A program made the translations under genes and the position numbers. Of a DNA stretch of 44,208 nucleotides, positions 35,136 to 43,468 are shown piece by piece. The notes under the pieces are model-generated. The model did not search any database and was not told where the DNA came from. It was given only the letters and a program-made list of their open reading frames with translations. Origin of the DNA: Rhizobium altiplani (lineage in GTDB: Bacteria; Pseudomonadota; Alphaproteobacteria; Rhizobiales; Rhizobiaceae); assembly GCF_001542405.1 (NCBI RefSeq), contig NZ_LNCD01000059.1, positions 1 to 44,208 on the forward strand. Direction: 5' to 3'. Each line of letters starts with the position of its first letter. Position 1 is the stretch's first letter.

Positions 35136-35162
35136 CTGAAATCCTCCTCCTAATGAGAGCGA

Positions 35163-36533
35163 CTATTCTGCAGCAGTCCCACCGCGATATTGCGCGGCGG
35201 AATGAGTGGCTGGCAGGCGGGCGTGGCCGAACAGCTTTTCGCGATACGTGCCCTCCGCGTAAGACGTCTTGTAAACGCCCTTCTCCTGCAGAAGCGGGAT
35301 CAGGTGGGTGATTACGTCGTCGATGCTCTCCGGTGTAACCGTCCGGGACAGGTTGAACCCGGCGATCCCGGCTTCCTCGCTCCACCCGATGAGCGTCTCG
35401 GCGATCTCTTCTGCGGATCCGACCCAAGGCTGCTGCCTGCTACCGAGCACCATCTGCTCCAACAGCCTGCGCCGGGTCCATTTCGGGCCAGCAGCCTTGT
35501 TCATGATCTCGACGTTGGAAACGATCGCCTGGCTCTTGCCTGTTTCGATCGGCTCGTCGAGATCGTACTTCGCAAAGTCGATGCCGAGCGAGGCGGCCGC
35601 ATGTACAAGCGCGGCCTCCGAGCTCACATATCGACGGTATTCCTCGAATTTCTCCTGCGCCTCTGCGCCCGTCTTACCGATGATCAGGGTCGCTCCAAGG
35701 AAGACCTTTACGTCATCTGTGGAACGTCCTTTTGCCTCCGCACGCGCTTTGATGTCAGAGGTGATGCCCCTGACATCTTCCTTCTTCTGGCCGTTCACGA
35801 AAACGCACTCGGCGTGAGTGGCAGCGAATTCGCGGCCGCGCGGCGACGACCCTGCCTGATAAAGAACCGGCGTGCGCTGTGGAGAGGGCGAGCAAAGATG
35901 CATCGCGTCAACTTTGTACTGCCGCCCTTCGTGATGGATAACGCGCACCTTGGCCGGATCGGTGAAAACGGCGTTCTGTTTGTCACCGACGACCGCGTCA
36001 TCATCCCAGGAGCCCTCCCAAAGCTTGTAGACAAGCGACATATACTCGTCGGCCAGATCGTATCTGTCGTCATGAGCGACCTGTCCCTGCAGACCAATCG
36101 CACGAGCCGCACTGTCGAGATATCCCGTGACGATGTTCCAGCCGATACGACCGCCCGTCATGTGATCCAGGGTGGACATTCGCCGGGCAAAGAGGAACGG
36201 CTGCTCATAGATAAGATTGCAGGTGACGCCGAAACCGAGGTTCTTCGTAACCGCGGCCATTGCCGGGATGACGATTGTTGGATCATTGGCCGGAAGCTGA
36301 ACAGCGCCGCGCACGGCGGCGTCCGCACTGCCGCCATAAACGTCATAGACCCCCACCACGTCGGCAAAGAAGATTCCGTCGAACAGGCCTTGTTCCAGCT
36401 TACGCGCACAATCGGTCCAATATTGTAGATCATTGACGCGATATGATTGATCACGAGGATGTGTCCACATTCCCTGCTGGATGTGGCCTGGGCAAAACAT
36501 ATCGAAGGCGTTGAGATGTATTTCGCGTAACAT
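35163..36533 (-). CDS. NtaA/SoxA/DszA-family FMN-dependent monooxygenase
   Basis: This 456-residue flavin-dependent monooxygenase is of the bacterial luciferase-like superfamily, NtaA/SnaA/DszA (nitrilotriacetate, dimethylsulfide, CmoJ-type) branch. Typical features are REIHLNAFDMFCPGHIQQGM at the start, GLFDGIFFADV, HMTGGRIGWNIVTGYLDSAA, PVLYQAGSSPRGREFAATHA and ECVFV. ATG 36533 has AAGGAG 5 nt upstream; the GTG 6 nt earlier lies within that site. It uses FMNH2 from the adjacent reductase to cleave C-N or C-S bonds. Known members remove alkyl groups from N-acetyl-S-alkylcysteine, NTA or EDTA, and dimethylsulfide. Context favours an acetylated S-alkyl compound (inference). Confidence 0.92.
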   Translation of the reverse strand: MLREIHLNAFDMFCPGHIQQGMWTHPRDQSYRVNDLQYWTDCARKLEQGLFDGIFFADVVGVYDVYGGSADAAVRGAVQLPANDPTIVIPAMAAVTKNLGFGVTCNLIYEQPFLFARRMSTLDHMTGGRIGWNIVTGYLDSAARAIGLQGQVAHDDRYDLADEYMSLVYKLWEGSWDDDAVVGDKQNAVFTDPAKVRVIHHEGRQYKVDAMHLCSPSPQRTPVLYQAGSSPRGREFAATHAECVFVNGQKKEDVRGITSDIKARAEAKGRSTDDVKVFLGATLIIGKTGAEAQEKFEEYRRYVSSEAALVHAAASLGIDFAKYDLDEPIETGKSQAIVSNVEIMNKAAGPKWTRRRLLEQMVLGSRQQPWVGSAEEIAETLIGWSEEAGIAGFNLSRTVTPESIDDVITHLIPLLQEKGVYKTSYAEGTYREKLFGHARLPATHSAAQYRGGTAAE

Positions 36534-36566
36534 AGGCACTCCTTCTCTTATCGATATCGGTCGAAT

Positions 36567-36606
36567 TGTCCATCTTAATGAAACATGTATGCCACTATGA
36601 TGGACA
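36567..36606. promoter_or_regulatory. Inverted repeat upstream of the monooxygenase operon
   Basis: TGTCCATC at 36567-36574 and GATGGACA at 36599-36606 form a perfect 8-bp dyad with centres 32 bp apart (about three helix turns), 34 bp upstream of the monooxygenase ATG. A related TGGACA occurs at 37538-37543, 10 bp before the acetyltransferase ATG. The XRE-cupin regulator encoded between the two is the likely binder (inference). Confidence 0.5.
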
Positions 36607-36764
36607 TTTGCGATATGTCAAGAGAGCTTTGAAAAGAAGGTTGGCTTGAAAGAGGGGCTTGGAAAAGCTGTGTCGTCGTGTCCCCAGTACGTGAAAAGCC
36701 CGAACGCTTCCGTCACTATATGATTACGCTCAGGGGATTTGAGACGACTCCATTCAGTAAAGAA

Positions 36765-36792
36765 AGGCGGAAGGCACGGCAGCCTTCCGCCT
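36765..36792 (-). terminator. Rho-independent terminator of the XRE-cupin gene
   Basis: AGGCGGAAGGC (36765-36775) and GCCTTCCGCCT (36782-36792) form a perfect 11-bp stem with a 6-nt loop, 37 bp after the regulator stop. On the minus strand the stem is followed by TTTCTTT. This separates the regulator from the monooxygenase operon. Confidence 0.85.
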
Positions 36793-36829
36793 GATCCGAG
36801 CGGCATGCAACGGTAAGAACGAGATTATG

Positions 36830-37390
36830 TCAGGCTTCTCTGAGCACGATCACAGCGTAGCGGCACTCGTCTGCCGTCTCGTTCGCGAAAGTACAATCGT
36901 TCGGTGGCCCCACTTCAAGGCAATCACCTTCATCCATCTGGTGCGTCGTCTCGCCCTCGATGAACACAAGTTCTCCCTTCAAGACCCACACCAGATGCTT
37001 TCGATGTGCATAGGATGAAGCAGGAAACGAGGACCGCTTTCCCGGAGGCAGAACGACATCGATCACATCGATTGGAGTCGATGAACGGGGCGACACATGT
37101 GTTCGGATGTAGCCCGTAACGGGATCGACCCAGACGGGTTGCTGGCGCTTTCGCAAAAGCATCCCTTCCTGCATCTCGGCACGGACCATGAGTGTGGACA
37201 TGCTGATCTCGAATGCTCCCGAAAGACGTGCCAGTAGCATTGCGGTCGGGCTTGCATCCCCGCGCTCGACCTTGTGGATCATTGCCCGAGACACGCCTGA
37301 CCGCTTCGCCAATTCTGTCAACGACCAACCGCGGAGTTCGCGCTCAATCTTTATGCGAGCGCCCAGCCGCTCATCAATGTTATCCAACAT
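36830..37390 (-). CDS. XRE-family HTH / cupin transcriptional regulator
   Basis: This is a 186-residue regulator with an N-terminal XRE HTH at about residues 8-62 (LGARIKIERELRGWSLTELA, KRSGVSRAMIHKVERGDASP) and a C-terminal cupin at about 105-180 (HLVWVLKGELVFIEGETTHQ, then CLEVGPPNDCTF). It is the same architecture as the regulator at 7830 but clearly divergent. It stands between the monooxygenase operon (same strand) and the acetyltransferase gene (divergent) and most likely controls both. Its own terminator lies at 36765-36792. Confidence 0.9.
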   Translation of the reverse strand: MLDNIDERLGARIKIERELRGWSLTELAKRSGVSRAMIHKVERGDASPTAMLLARLSGAFEISMSTLMVRAEMQEGMLLRKRQQPVWVDPVTGYIRTHVSPRSSTPIDVIDVVLPPGKRSSFPASSYAHRKHLVWVLKGELVFIEGETTHQMDEGDCLEVGPPNDCTFANETADECRYAVIVLREA

Positions 37391-37553
37391 AATAGACTTT
37401 CTTGCCTCGTGCGCCAGACTCGGGAGTGAGCAATTTCCGCGGAGGGACGCCGGTTTTCACTTGAATTTCAGGATACGATAGAATATCGGTGTGCTCCACA
37501 TCTGTTTGGAAAACGCGGCGCAGCGTGAACATCATAGTGGACAGTTTCGAGAT

Positions 37554-38054
37554 ATGGAAAATTCAATTGTAATCCGTCCGGCGCTTGAGGCCGACCTCCC
37601 AGCCATTCTCGATATCTATAATGAAGCGGTGCAAAACACCACCGCGATATGGAACGAGACACTTGTTAATTTGCCAAACCGAAGGATGTGGCTCGCCGAT
37701 CGAATGGCGAAGAAGCATCCTGTGCTCGTAGCGGACAGGAACGGCGATGTCTTAGGGTACGCGACCTACGGAATCTGGCGGACAATCGAAGGCTTCCGGC
37801 AGACGATGGAACATTCAGTATACGTGCGAAAGGGCTCGCAAGGCGGAGGCATTGGCTCAAGCCTCATGCGCGCACTTATCTCGGAAGCGCAAGCTCGCCA
37901 GATTCATGTTCTTGTCGCATGCATTGAGGCGGAGAATTCCGGTTCGATCAAACTGCACGAGAAATTGGGCTTTAAGACAGTCGGAAAATTCAGCGAGGTC
38001 GGCCAAAAGTTCGGGCGGTGGCTTGATCTCCTGTGCATGCAGCTTCGACTTTAG
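37554..38054 (+). CDS. GNAT N-acetyltransferase (phosphinothricin / methionine-sulfone acetyltransferase-like)
   Basis: This is a 166-residue GNAT enzyme of the PAT/MnaT type. IRPALEADLPAILDIYNEAV at the start, VLGYATYGIWRTIEGFRQTM, the acetyl-CoA loop VRKGSQGGGIGSSLM and the C-terminal ENSGSIKLHEKLGFKTVGKF are all standard. Family enzymes acetylate the amino group of amino-acid analogues (phosphinothricin, methionine sulfoximine or sulfone). An ATG at 37554 is preferred; the longer in-frame start at 37491 lacks support. It is divergent from the XRE-cupin gene, and its acetylated product could be the substrate of the NtaA-type monooxygenase (inference). Confidence 0.9.
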   Translation: MENSIVIRPALEADLPAILDIYNEAVQNTTAIWNETLVNLPNRRMWLADRMAKKHPVLVADRNGDVLGYATYGIWRTIEGFRQTMEHSVYVRKGSQGGGIGSSLMRALISEAQARQIHVLVACIEAENSGSIKLHEKLGFKTVGKFSEVGQKFGRWLDLLCMQLRL

Positions 38055-38334
38055 GACAGCGCCGCACCTCCGGTTACAGCCTGAGACTTTGTCGACCGCT
38101 TCGAGCTTACAAGCCCACGGATCAGTGACGCCGTAGCGGGCGTGAAGCTGATCCGGAATGCAAAAGCTCGCCACCGCGCATCCGACTCCGTGACCAAGCT
38201 CCAGGTCTCCTCCGATATCACCTAGCTCGGTGCTGTCACGTTGTACTTGGCTTAACGGTTGACGGATAGCCGGACGTGATGAGCGCGCCGACCATCATTC
38301 TATAAGAACCACCGTTTCCCACCGCAGATCCATC
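38055..38334. other. Gene-free stretch upstream of the IS6 remnant
   Basis: About 280 bp without a supportable gene on either strand. No clear IS terminal repeat could be defined. Confidence 0.45.
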
Positions 38335-38685
38335 GCCCATGCGGTCTGGCGAGGTCTGGCGCCAAAGAGGATTATCACCGATAAACTGCGCTCATACGGA
38401 GCGGCAAAGCCAGGTGTGATGCTGGCCGTTGAACATAGATCACACAAGGGCCTCAACAATCGTGCAGAAAATTCCCATCTGCGGCTGCGAAAACTAGAAC
38501 GAATAATGCAAGGCTTCCGATCCGTCGGCGGCTTGCAACGATTCGTCTCGGTGTTTTCAGCGCTCAGAAATCATTCCGTCCCGTCGCACCAGAGCACTCT
38601 GCTCTCGCCACCCACATTCATCGCATCCGCGCTATGGCGCAATGGAAAGCAGCCGCGACCGGCGCAGCAGCCTGAGTTGAACTGA
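38335..38685 (+). pseudogene. IS6-family transposase C-terminal fragment
   Basis: The plus-strand frame reads PKRIITDKLRSYGAAK, then EHRSHKGLNNRAENSHLRLR and KLERIMQGFRSVGGLQRFVS. This is the C-terminal third of IS6-family DDE transposases (TDKxxSY, HRxxKGLNNRAENSH with the catalytic Glu). The N-terminal two thirds and the ends are absent, so it cannot transpose. Confidence 0.85.
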
Positions 38686-38776
38686 AAGCGCTTCGTCCGA
38701 CCTCAGTGAAACAAGGTGACAACGCCGTCACGCGCATTGACGCGGCTTCCGGGTCTTCGGCGGAGTGCCCGAGCGG

Positions 38777-39005
38777 GGGAATTTACGACAATATGCGCAC
38801 TGCTAGTCAATATCCGGTTTTTGGCGATGACGAACCACTACGTCTTTACGCCCGAGTTTTGTAACCCCTCCGCCGGCTCGGAGAAGGGGCAAGTTGAGAA
38901 GAACGTCCAAGATGCCGGCCACGGCTTTGGCAACAGATACCGGTCTTCCCGAACTTGCTGTCTTTGAACGTCTGGCTGGAAGAGCATTGCTAAGACCTGT
39001 GGCGG
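38777..39005 (+). pseudogene. IS21-family IstA transposase, internal fragment
   Basis: Fragments in changing frames read GIYDNMRTA (38777 on), VNIRFLAMTNHYVFTPEFCN, PSAGSEKGQVEKNVQDA and FPNLLSLNVWLEEHC. These are the DDE catalytic region and following part of IstA (usual form FEPEFCNPxxGWEKGQVEKNVQD). At least two frame changes and an internal deletion are present. It differs in region from the istA N-terminal piece at 23708, so the two could be halves of one ancestral element or separate insertions. Confidence 0.8.
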
Positions 39006-39084
39006 GAACAGCGCATGGCACCTGGCCCCCCGGTCTGTTGTCGCCAGGCTCTGTCAATTGGAGTGGGGTCCCGCTTTTGGGGGA

Positions 39085-39993
39085 TCAATGCGCGTGACTT
39101 TTCCAGAGCCAGTCGTGGAAGGTCGCGACCTCGTGGCGCCGCAGTGCCTTTGGGGCAGCTACGATGTAATAGGCCCATTTCACCGGCCAGCAAATTTCCG
39201 GTAACAGATGGACGAGGCGGCCGCTTTCCAGTTCCTGGGCGACCAGCGCCTTGCGCACCAGGGCGACGCCGCGCGCGGCGATCGCCGCTTGGATCACGGC
39301 GGCGGTGGAGTTGATCTTCAGGCCGCGCTCAGCCGGCACCTGGTTGGCGCCGGAACGGGAAAGCCAGTCGGCCCATGATGGGAAGTCGCCGCCCCGATGC
39401 GGCGTGCCGTCGTGGATCAGTGTCTGTTCGGCGATCCAGCCGGCGGTGACCTCGCGATCTTGAGGCAGCAGCCTGTTGTGGCAGACGGCGATGATCTCCT
39501 CGCCCATCAGGAAGGTCGATTTGACACCCTTCCATGTGCCGAGCCCGCAGCGAATGCCAATATCGGCTTCGCCTAAGGCAAGGTCACTGACCCGGTCGGA
39601 GACGTCGAGCCGGACGTCGATATTCGGGCAGTTCAAGGAGAAATCGTCGAGGCGCGCCAGCAGCCAGTTGCCAACCAGCGCCTGCGAGGCGGTGACGACG
39701 ACGACGGCACGCGCCTTGCGGCCGCGCAGCTTGCGCAAGCCCGCCTCCAGCAGGTCGAGCCCTTGAGCGATATCCTCGAGTGCATCCGCGGCCTCGTCGA
39801 CCGGCGTCAGACGCTCGGTGCCGGAGCGGCTGCGCTTAAACAGCGGATAGCCCACCCAATCCTCCAGCGAACGCACGAGCTGGCCGACGGCGGGCGGCGT
39901 CACGTCGAGCTCGCTTGCCGCGCCGACAAAGCTGCCGTGTCTTGCCGAGGCCTCCAGTGCCTGGAGCGATCGCAGTCTGGTCAGGTTTCTCAT
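39085..39993 (-). CDS. LysR-family regulator, GcvA-like
   Basis: This is a 302-residue LysR regulator. The HTH is in LRSLQALEASARHGSFVGAA and SELDVTPPAVGQLVRSLEDW, and the effector domain contains RLDVSDRVSDLALGEADIGI and AVIQAAIAARGVALVR, typical of the GcvA/AmpR group. I start at ATG 39993; the open frame extends 100 codons further but that part is the shadow of the SDR gene. It is divergent from the SDR-cupin-amine oxidase genes and likely regulates them through the dyad at 40002-40024. Confidence 0.9.
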   Translation of the reverse strand: MRNLTRLRSLQALEASARHGSFVGAASELDVTPPAVGQLVRSLEDWVGYPLFKRSRSGTERLTPVDEAADALEDIAQGLDLLEAGLRKLRGRKARAVVVVTASQALVGNWLLARLDDFSLNCPNIDVRLDVSDRVSDLALGEADIGIRCGLGTWKGVKSTFLMGEEIIAVCHNRLLPQDREVTAGWIAEQTLIHDGTPHRGGDFPSWADWLSRSGANQVPAERGLKINSTAAVIQAAIAARGVALVRKALVAQELESGRLVHLLPEICWPVKWAYYIVAAPKALRRHEVATFHDWLWKSHAH

Positions 39994-40001
39994 CGCGCCC
40001 A

Positions 40002-40024
40002 CGCAAAGATTTTCTTTCTTTGCG
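40002..40024. promoter_or_regulatory. LysR-type operator candidate
   Basis: CGCAAAGA (40002-40009) and TCTTTGCG (40017-40024) are a perfect 8-bp inverted repeat with a 7-bp spacer, 9 bp upstream of the LysR start and 70 bp before the SDR start. The shape fits the T-N11-A dyads bound by LysR proteins. Confidence 0.55.
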
Positions 40025-40093
40025 GTATGGCCGGTTTTCCTCGTCAATGCAATCGCGGGCGCTAGAGTCTTCGCCAGACGAGAGGATTGACGA

Positions 40094-40840
40094 ATGATGC
40101 TTGAGGGAAAGACGGCGCTGATCACCGGCGGTTCGAGCGGGATCGGCCTTGCCGCCGCGAAGGCGCTGCGCGCCAACGGCGCTCGCGTGGCGATCACCGG
40201 CCGCTCGCAGGAAAAACTCGATCTGGCCGCTGCCGAGATTGGCGGCGACGCACTGGCGATCCAGGCGGACGTGTCCTCGATCGACGATCTGGGCCGGGTC
40301 AAGAGCGTGCTTCAGGATGCGTTCGGATCGCTCGACATCCTGTTTGCCAATGCGGGCGTGGCACTCGGCACGCCGCTTGCGACGGCGGACGAGGCGACCT
40401 ATCACAGGATTATGGACGTGAACGTGAAGGGCGTATTCTTCACCGTGCGGGCCGTCCTGCCGCTGATGCGCCCGGGCGGATCGATCGTGCTCAACACCTC
40501 CTGGCTGAATCAGGTGGGCACGCCCGGCCGGGCGATCCTCTCGGCCTCGAAGGCGGCGGTTCGCTCCTTTGCCCGAACCATGTCGGCCGAGCTCATCGAC
40601 CGGAAGATCAGGGTGAACGCCGTCAGCCCCGGCTCGATCGAAACGCCGATCCACCGCGCCAGGGACCAGAGCGAGGAAGAGTTCCGCGCCTATGCGGAAC
40701 GCGTCGGCGCGCAGGTGCCGCTCGGGCGCATGGGCAGACCGGAAGAGATCGCCGCCGCCGTGCTCTTCCTGGCAAGCGACGCTTCGAGCTATATGCTCGG
40801 CGCAGAGATCGTCGTCGATGGCGGCAGATCGGAGCTTTGA
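40094..40840 (+). CDS. SDR-family oxidoreductase with catalytic Tyr replaced by Leu
   Basis: This is a 248-residue classical short-chain dehydrogenase/reductase. The cofactor motif TGGSSGIG is at residues 11-18, NAG at 86-88, N110 in MDVNVKG, S136 in NTSWLNQ, K153 in SASKAAV and the PGSIETPI loop after it. In the catalytic YxxxK motif, the Tyr position (149) is Leu: the codons read ILSASK. All other features and the length are normal, and the codon CTC is unambiguous. The gene heads a three-gene unit with a cupin and an amine oxidase. Its redox activity is doubtful or uses another acid; see findings. Confidence 0.9.
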   Translation: MMLEGKTALITGGSSGIGLAAAKALRANGARVAITGRSQEKLDLAAAEIGGDALAIQADVSSIDDLGRVKSVLQDAFGSLDILFANAGVALGTPLATADEATYHRIMDVNVKGVFFTVRAVLPLMRPGGSIVLNTSWLNQVGTPGRAILSASKAAVRSFARTMSAELIDRKIRVNAVSPGSIETPIHRARDQSEEEFRAYAERVGAQVPLGRMGRPEEIAAAVLFLASDASSYMLGAEIVVDGGRSEL

Positions 40841-40841
40841 C

Positions 40842-41502
40842 ATGCTGCTGAACGAAGATCTTTCCCGACGCACGCTCGTCCATGCCGCGGCACTCGAGTG
40901 GATGCCAAGCCCCGCCAAGGGAGTCAACCGGCGCATGCTCTTCAGGATCGGGGAAGAGAAGGCGCGGGCCACCTCGATCGTCCGCTACGCCGCGGGCAGC
41001 CGTTTTGCCCATCACGCGCATCCGGGCGGCGAGGAATTTCTGGTTCTCGACGGGGTGTTCCAGGATGACGGCGGCGATTTTCCGATGGGCGCCTATGTCC
41101 GCAATCCGCCCGGCAGCGGCCACGCGCCGCAAAGCGAGGACGGCTGCACCATTCTGGTGAAGCTGTGGCAATTCAAGGCGGATGATCGCGAGCGGGTGGT
41201 GATCATGCCTGGCGAAGGCGAAGCGGGCAAATTGCGTGCCGGTGTCGCCTCATCGAAAATTCTCTTCGAGGGTGCGAGCGAGCGGGCTCGAGCTGCTGGT
41301 GCTCGACGGCGCTTTCAGCGGGGCGGGCGAGGCTTTGGGACGCTGGAGCTGGCTGCGGCTTCCAGCGGAACAACATCTGCATGCGAAAATCCGGCCGGAG
41401 GGTGCGCGGGTGTGGTACAAAGCTGCGCCGCTTCTGCACGCGGATGTCTGCGCCTTCGACAATCCTCAATCCCCCTCCCAATCCCCCGGAAGCAACATAT
41501 GA
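40842..41502 (+). pseudogene. ChrR-like double-cupin protein, broken by a 4-bp duplication
   Basis: The first part (40842 on) is a ChrR-type cupin: TSIVRYAAGSRFAHHAHPGG, EEFLVLDGVFQDDGG, NPPGSGHAPQSEDGCTILVK. The second cupin half (GLELLVLDGAFSGAG, WSWLRLPAEQHLHAKI, GARVWYKAA) continues in the +1 frame and ends at TGA 41500-41502, overlapping the amine oxidase ATG. The break is at 41274-41281, where GCGA is repeated. Removing one copy restores one frame reading FEGASGLELLVLDGAF. Either a real mutation or a base-calling error; in the unbroken form it would be about 218 residues. Zn-binding His are in HHAHPGGEE. Confidence 0.8.
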
Positions 41503-42605
41503 AAACCTGCCAAATCGCCGTCGTCGGCGCCGGTCTCTCCGGCCTCTATGCCGCGCGTTCGCTGAACGCTGCCGGCCTTGACGTCATTGTCCTCGAAGCG
41601 CGCGACCGTCTTGGCGGCCGCATCCTGACGACGGGCGAGGATGGTCTCTCCAGCGAGGATGGCTTCGACCTCGGCCCCTCCTGGTACTGGCCGCAGATGC
41701 AGCCGGCAATGGCGACGCTCGTCGGCCAGCTCGGGCTTTCATTCTTCTGCCAGAACGGCGAGGGCGACGTGATTTTCGAGCGCATGTCGCGTGAGAGGCC
41801 GCAGCGCTACAGCCCGACATCTATGGAACAGCAATCGATGCGGCTTGCCGGTGGCACTGCCGCCCTGGTGCGGGCGCTCGCCGCCGATCTTCCCGCCGGC
41901 CGCATCCTGCGCGGTGCGAAGGTGACGGCGATGGTGCTTGCCGATGCCGGCATCGAACTGAGCGTGGAAACGGGCGAGGAGAGCGCGTCTCTGTTGCAGG
42001 CCGAGCATGTGATCGCCGCCCTGCCCCCGCGGCTTCTCGAAGCGACGGTGCGTTTTACGCCGGCGCAGGAGCCCAAGACCGCCGCACGCTGGCGCGACAT
42101 GGCGACGTGGATGGCGTCGCATGCGAAATTCTTTGCGATCTACGACCAGCCCTTCTGGCGCACGGACGGCCTCTCCGGCACGGCACAGAGCATGGTCGGG
42201 CCGATGGTTGAAATCCACGACGCGACGACGGCATCCGGCAAGGCGGCGCTGTTCGGCTTTCTTGGCGTCGGAGCGGAGCAGCGTCGCGCAGCAACCGGCG
42301 AGCAGGCGTTGAAAGAGGCCTGCCTCACGCAGTTGGCGCGGCTCTTCGGCCCGCAGGCGCTCAAGCCCCTTGCCACCATTCTCAAGGATTGGGCCGCCGA
42401 TCCGCTGACGGCGACCGCCGCCGACCGCACGGGCGGCGCCCATCCTGTGGCCGGAAGCAAGGAGTGGGTCTCAGGCCCGTGGAAAGATCGTCTATTCCTC
42501 GCCGGCAGCGAGACAAGCCCTTCCGAGCCTGGCTATCTCTCTGGCGCCGTCACTGCCGCCGAGGAGGCAGTAACCAAAATCCTGTCGGAAATCCATCGCC
42601 AATAA
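41499..42605 (+). CDS. Flavin-containing amine oxidase (paralog of the gene at 26544)
   Basis: This is a 368-residue FAD enzyme. GAGLSGL near residue 10 is the dinucleotide motif, followed by VLEARDRLGGRI and DGFDLGPSWYWPQMQP; the C-terminal motif is LAGSETSPSEPGYLSGAV. The family oxidises amines to aldehydes or imines. It is colinear and clearly paralogous to the enzyme at 26544. ATG 41499 overlaps the cupin TGA (ATGA), so it is coupled to that gene. The long open frame upstream from 40692 is a chance join of the cupin frame and this gene, not a fusion protein. Codons are more GC-rich here than in the nod region. Confidence 0.92.
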   Translation: MKTCQIAVVGAGLSGLYAARSLNAAGLDVIVLEARDRLGGRILTTGEDGLSSEDGFDLGPSWYWPQMQPAMATLVGQLGLSFFCQNGEGDVIFERMSRERPQRYSPTSMEQQSMRLAGGTAALVRALAADLPAGRILRGAKVTAMVLADAGIELSVETGEESASLLQAEHVIAALPPRLLEATVRFTPAQEPKTAARWRDMATWMASHAKFFAIYDQPFWRTDGLSGTAQSMVGPMVEIHDATTASGKAALFGFLGVGAEQRRAATGEQALKEACLTQLARLFGPQALKPLATILKDWAADPLTATAADRTGGAHPVAGSKEWVSGPWKDRLFLAGSETSPSEPGYLSGAVTAAEEAVTKILSEIHRQ

Positions 42606-42740
42606 ATCGGCGCATCGAAACGAGCCGCCGCCAATGCCAATGTGGGCAATGGCCGGGCCAAGGCCTCCCGTTCGCCAGCAGCAAAGATGGCCAAGACGGT
42701 AGGCGCGCCACAGCGCCGCGCCGGTCGACGGGAGGCGGCT

Positions 42741-43275
42741 ATGGCTCTTCGCCCCTATTGGAAAGGCTATCTGAAGCTTTCGTTGGTCACCTGTCCCGTG
42801 CAGTTGATGCCGGCGACCTCGGAAAGCGAAAAGGTCCGTTTCCAGTCGGTGAGGAGGCGTTCTCCGTCATCCGCGACGCCATGGGCGCAGAGAATGGTTG
42901 GCATATCAAGGCTGGTGGTTTCGCGGCGGGAGCGCGCCGTCATGCTCGAGCCACGCGGCAAGGGTATCTTGCTCTGAACGCTGCGCTATGGTGACGAAGT
43001 GCGGGATGAGGAGAACTATTTTGCGGCAATCGATGACGAACAGCCGAAGCGGAGCTGATGGTCGCTCGTGCAACAATTGATCAAGAAACAGACCCAGCAC
43101 CGGAGCCCGAAGATGGTCGCCGATCCGGTGCAGGAGACGCTGCTTGACATCATCAACACAAAGAAGAAGCAATTGAAGAAACCGTCGAAGGCCAAGCCGA
43201 AGGACCGGGCTGAAGCTTAGACGGGCAATGTCATCAACATCATGGATGCGTTGCGCAAGTCCATCGAGAACGAAC
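42741..43275 (+). pseudogene. Ku (NHEJ DNA-end-binding protein), decayed
   Basis: The N-terminus is textbook Ku: ALRPYWKGYLKLSLVTCPVQ, then ATSESEKVRFQ, with GGAGG before ATG 42741. Then a large internal deletion leads to the C-terminal part in several frames: RRERAVMLEPRGKGI, LRYGDEVRDEENYFAAIDDE, LIKKQTQHRSPKMVADPVQE, KPKDRAEA, then NVINIMDALRKSIEN. Total decay is clear. Bacterial Ku works with LigD in non-homologous end joining, and rhizobia often have several Ku copies, so loss of this one is tolerable. Confidence 0.85.
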
Positions 43276-43468
43276 GAGGTTCGGGGAAACAATCGACAAG
43301 ATGAAGACAGGACGCAAAGCCTCGATGCCGCTGCTCGACGAATCCGGCTCGGCCCTTCAGTCGCGCCCGGTCGAAAGCGCGATCCCGCTCGATGGCGACC
43401 ACTATCTTTGCGCGGATCAATGTGGCGAAGAGCATCAACCGGGTCGATACCGTTCCGACCCTCGACGG

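Noticed and set aside
40692..42605. One 637-codon open frame spanning SDR tail, cupin and amine oxidase
   Set aside because: Its first part is the SDR gene in another frame, the middle is the cupin in a frame that loses homology after 41274, and the amine oxidase has its own ATG overlapping the true cupin stop. It is a chance join, not a fusion enzyme.
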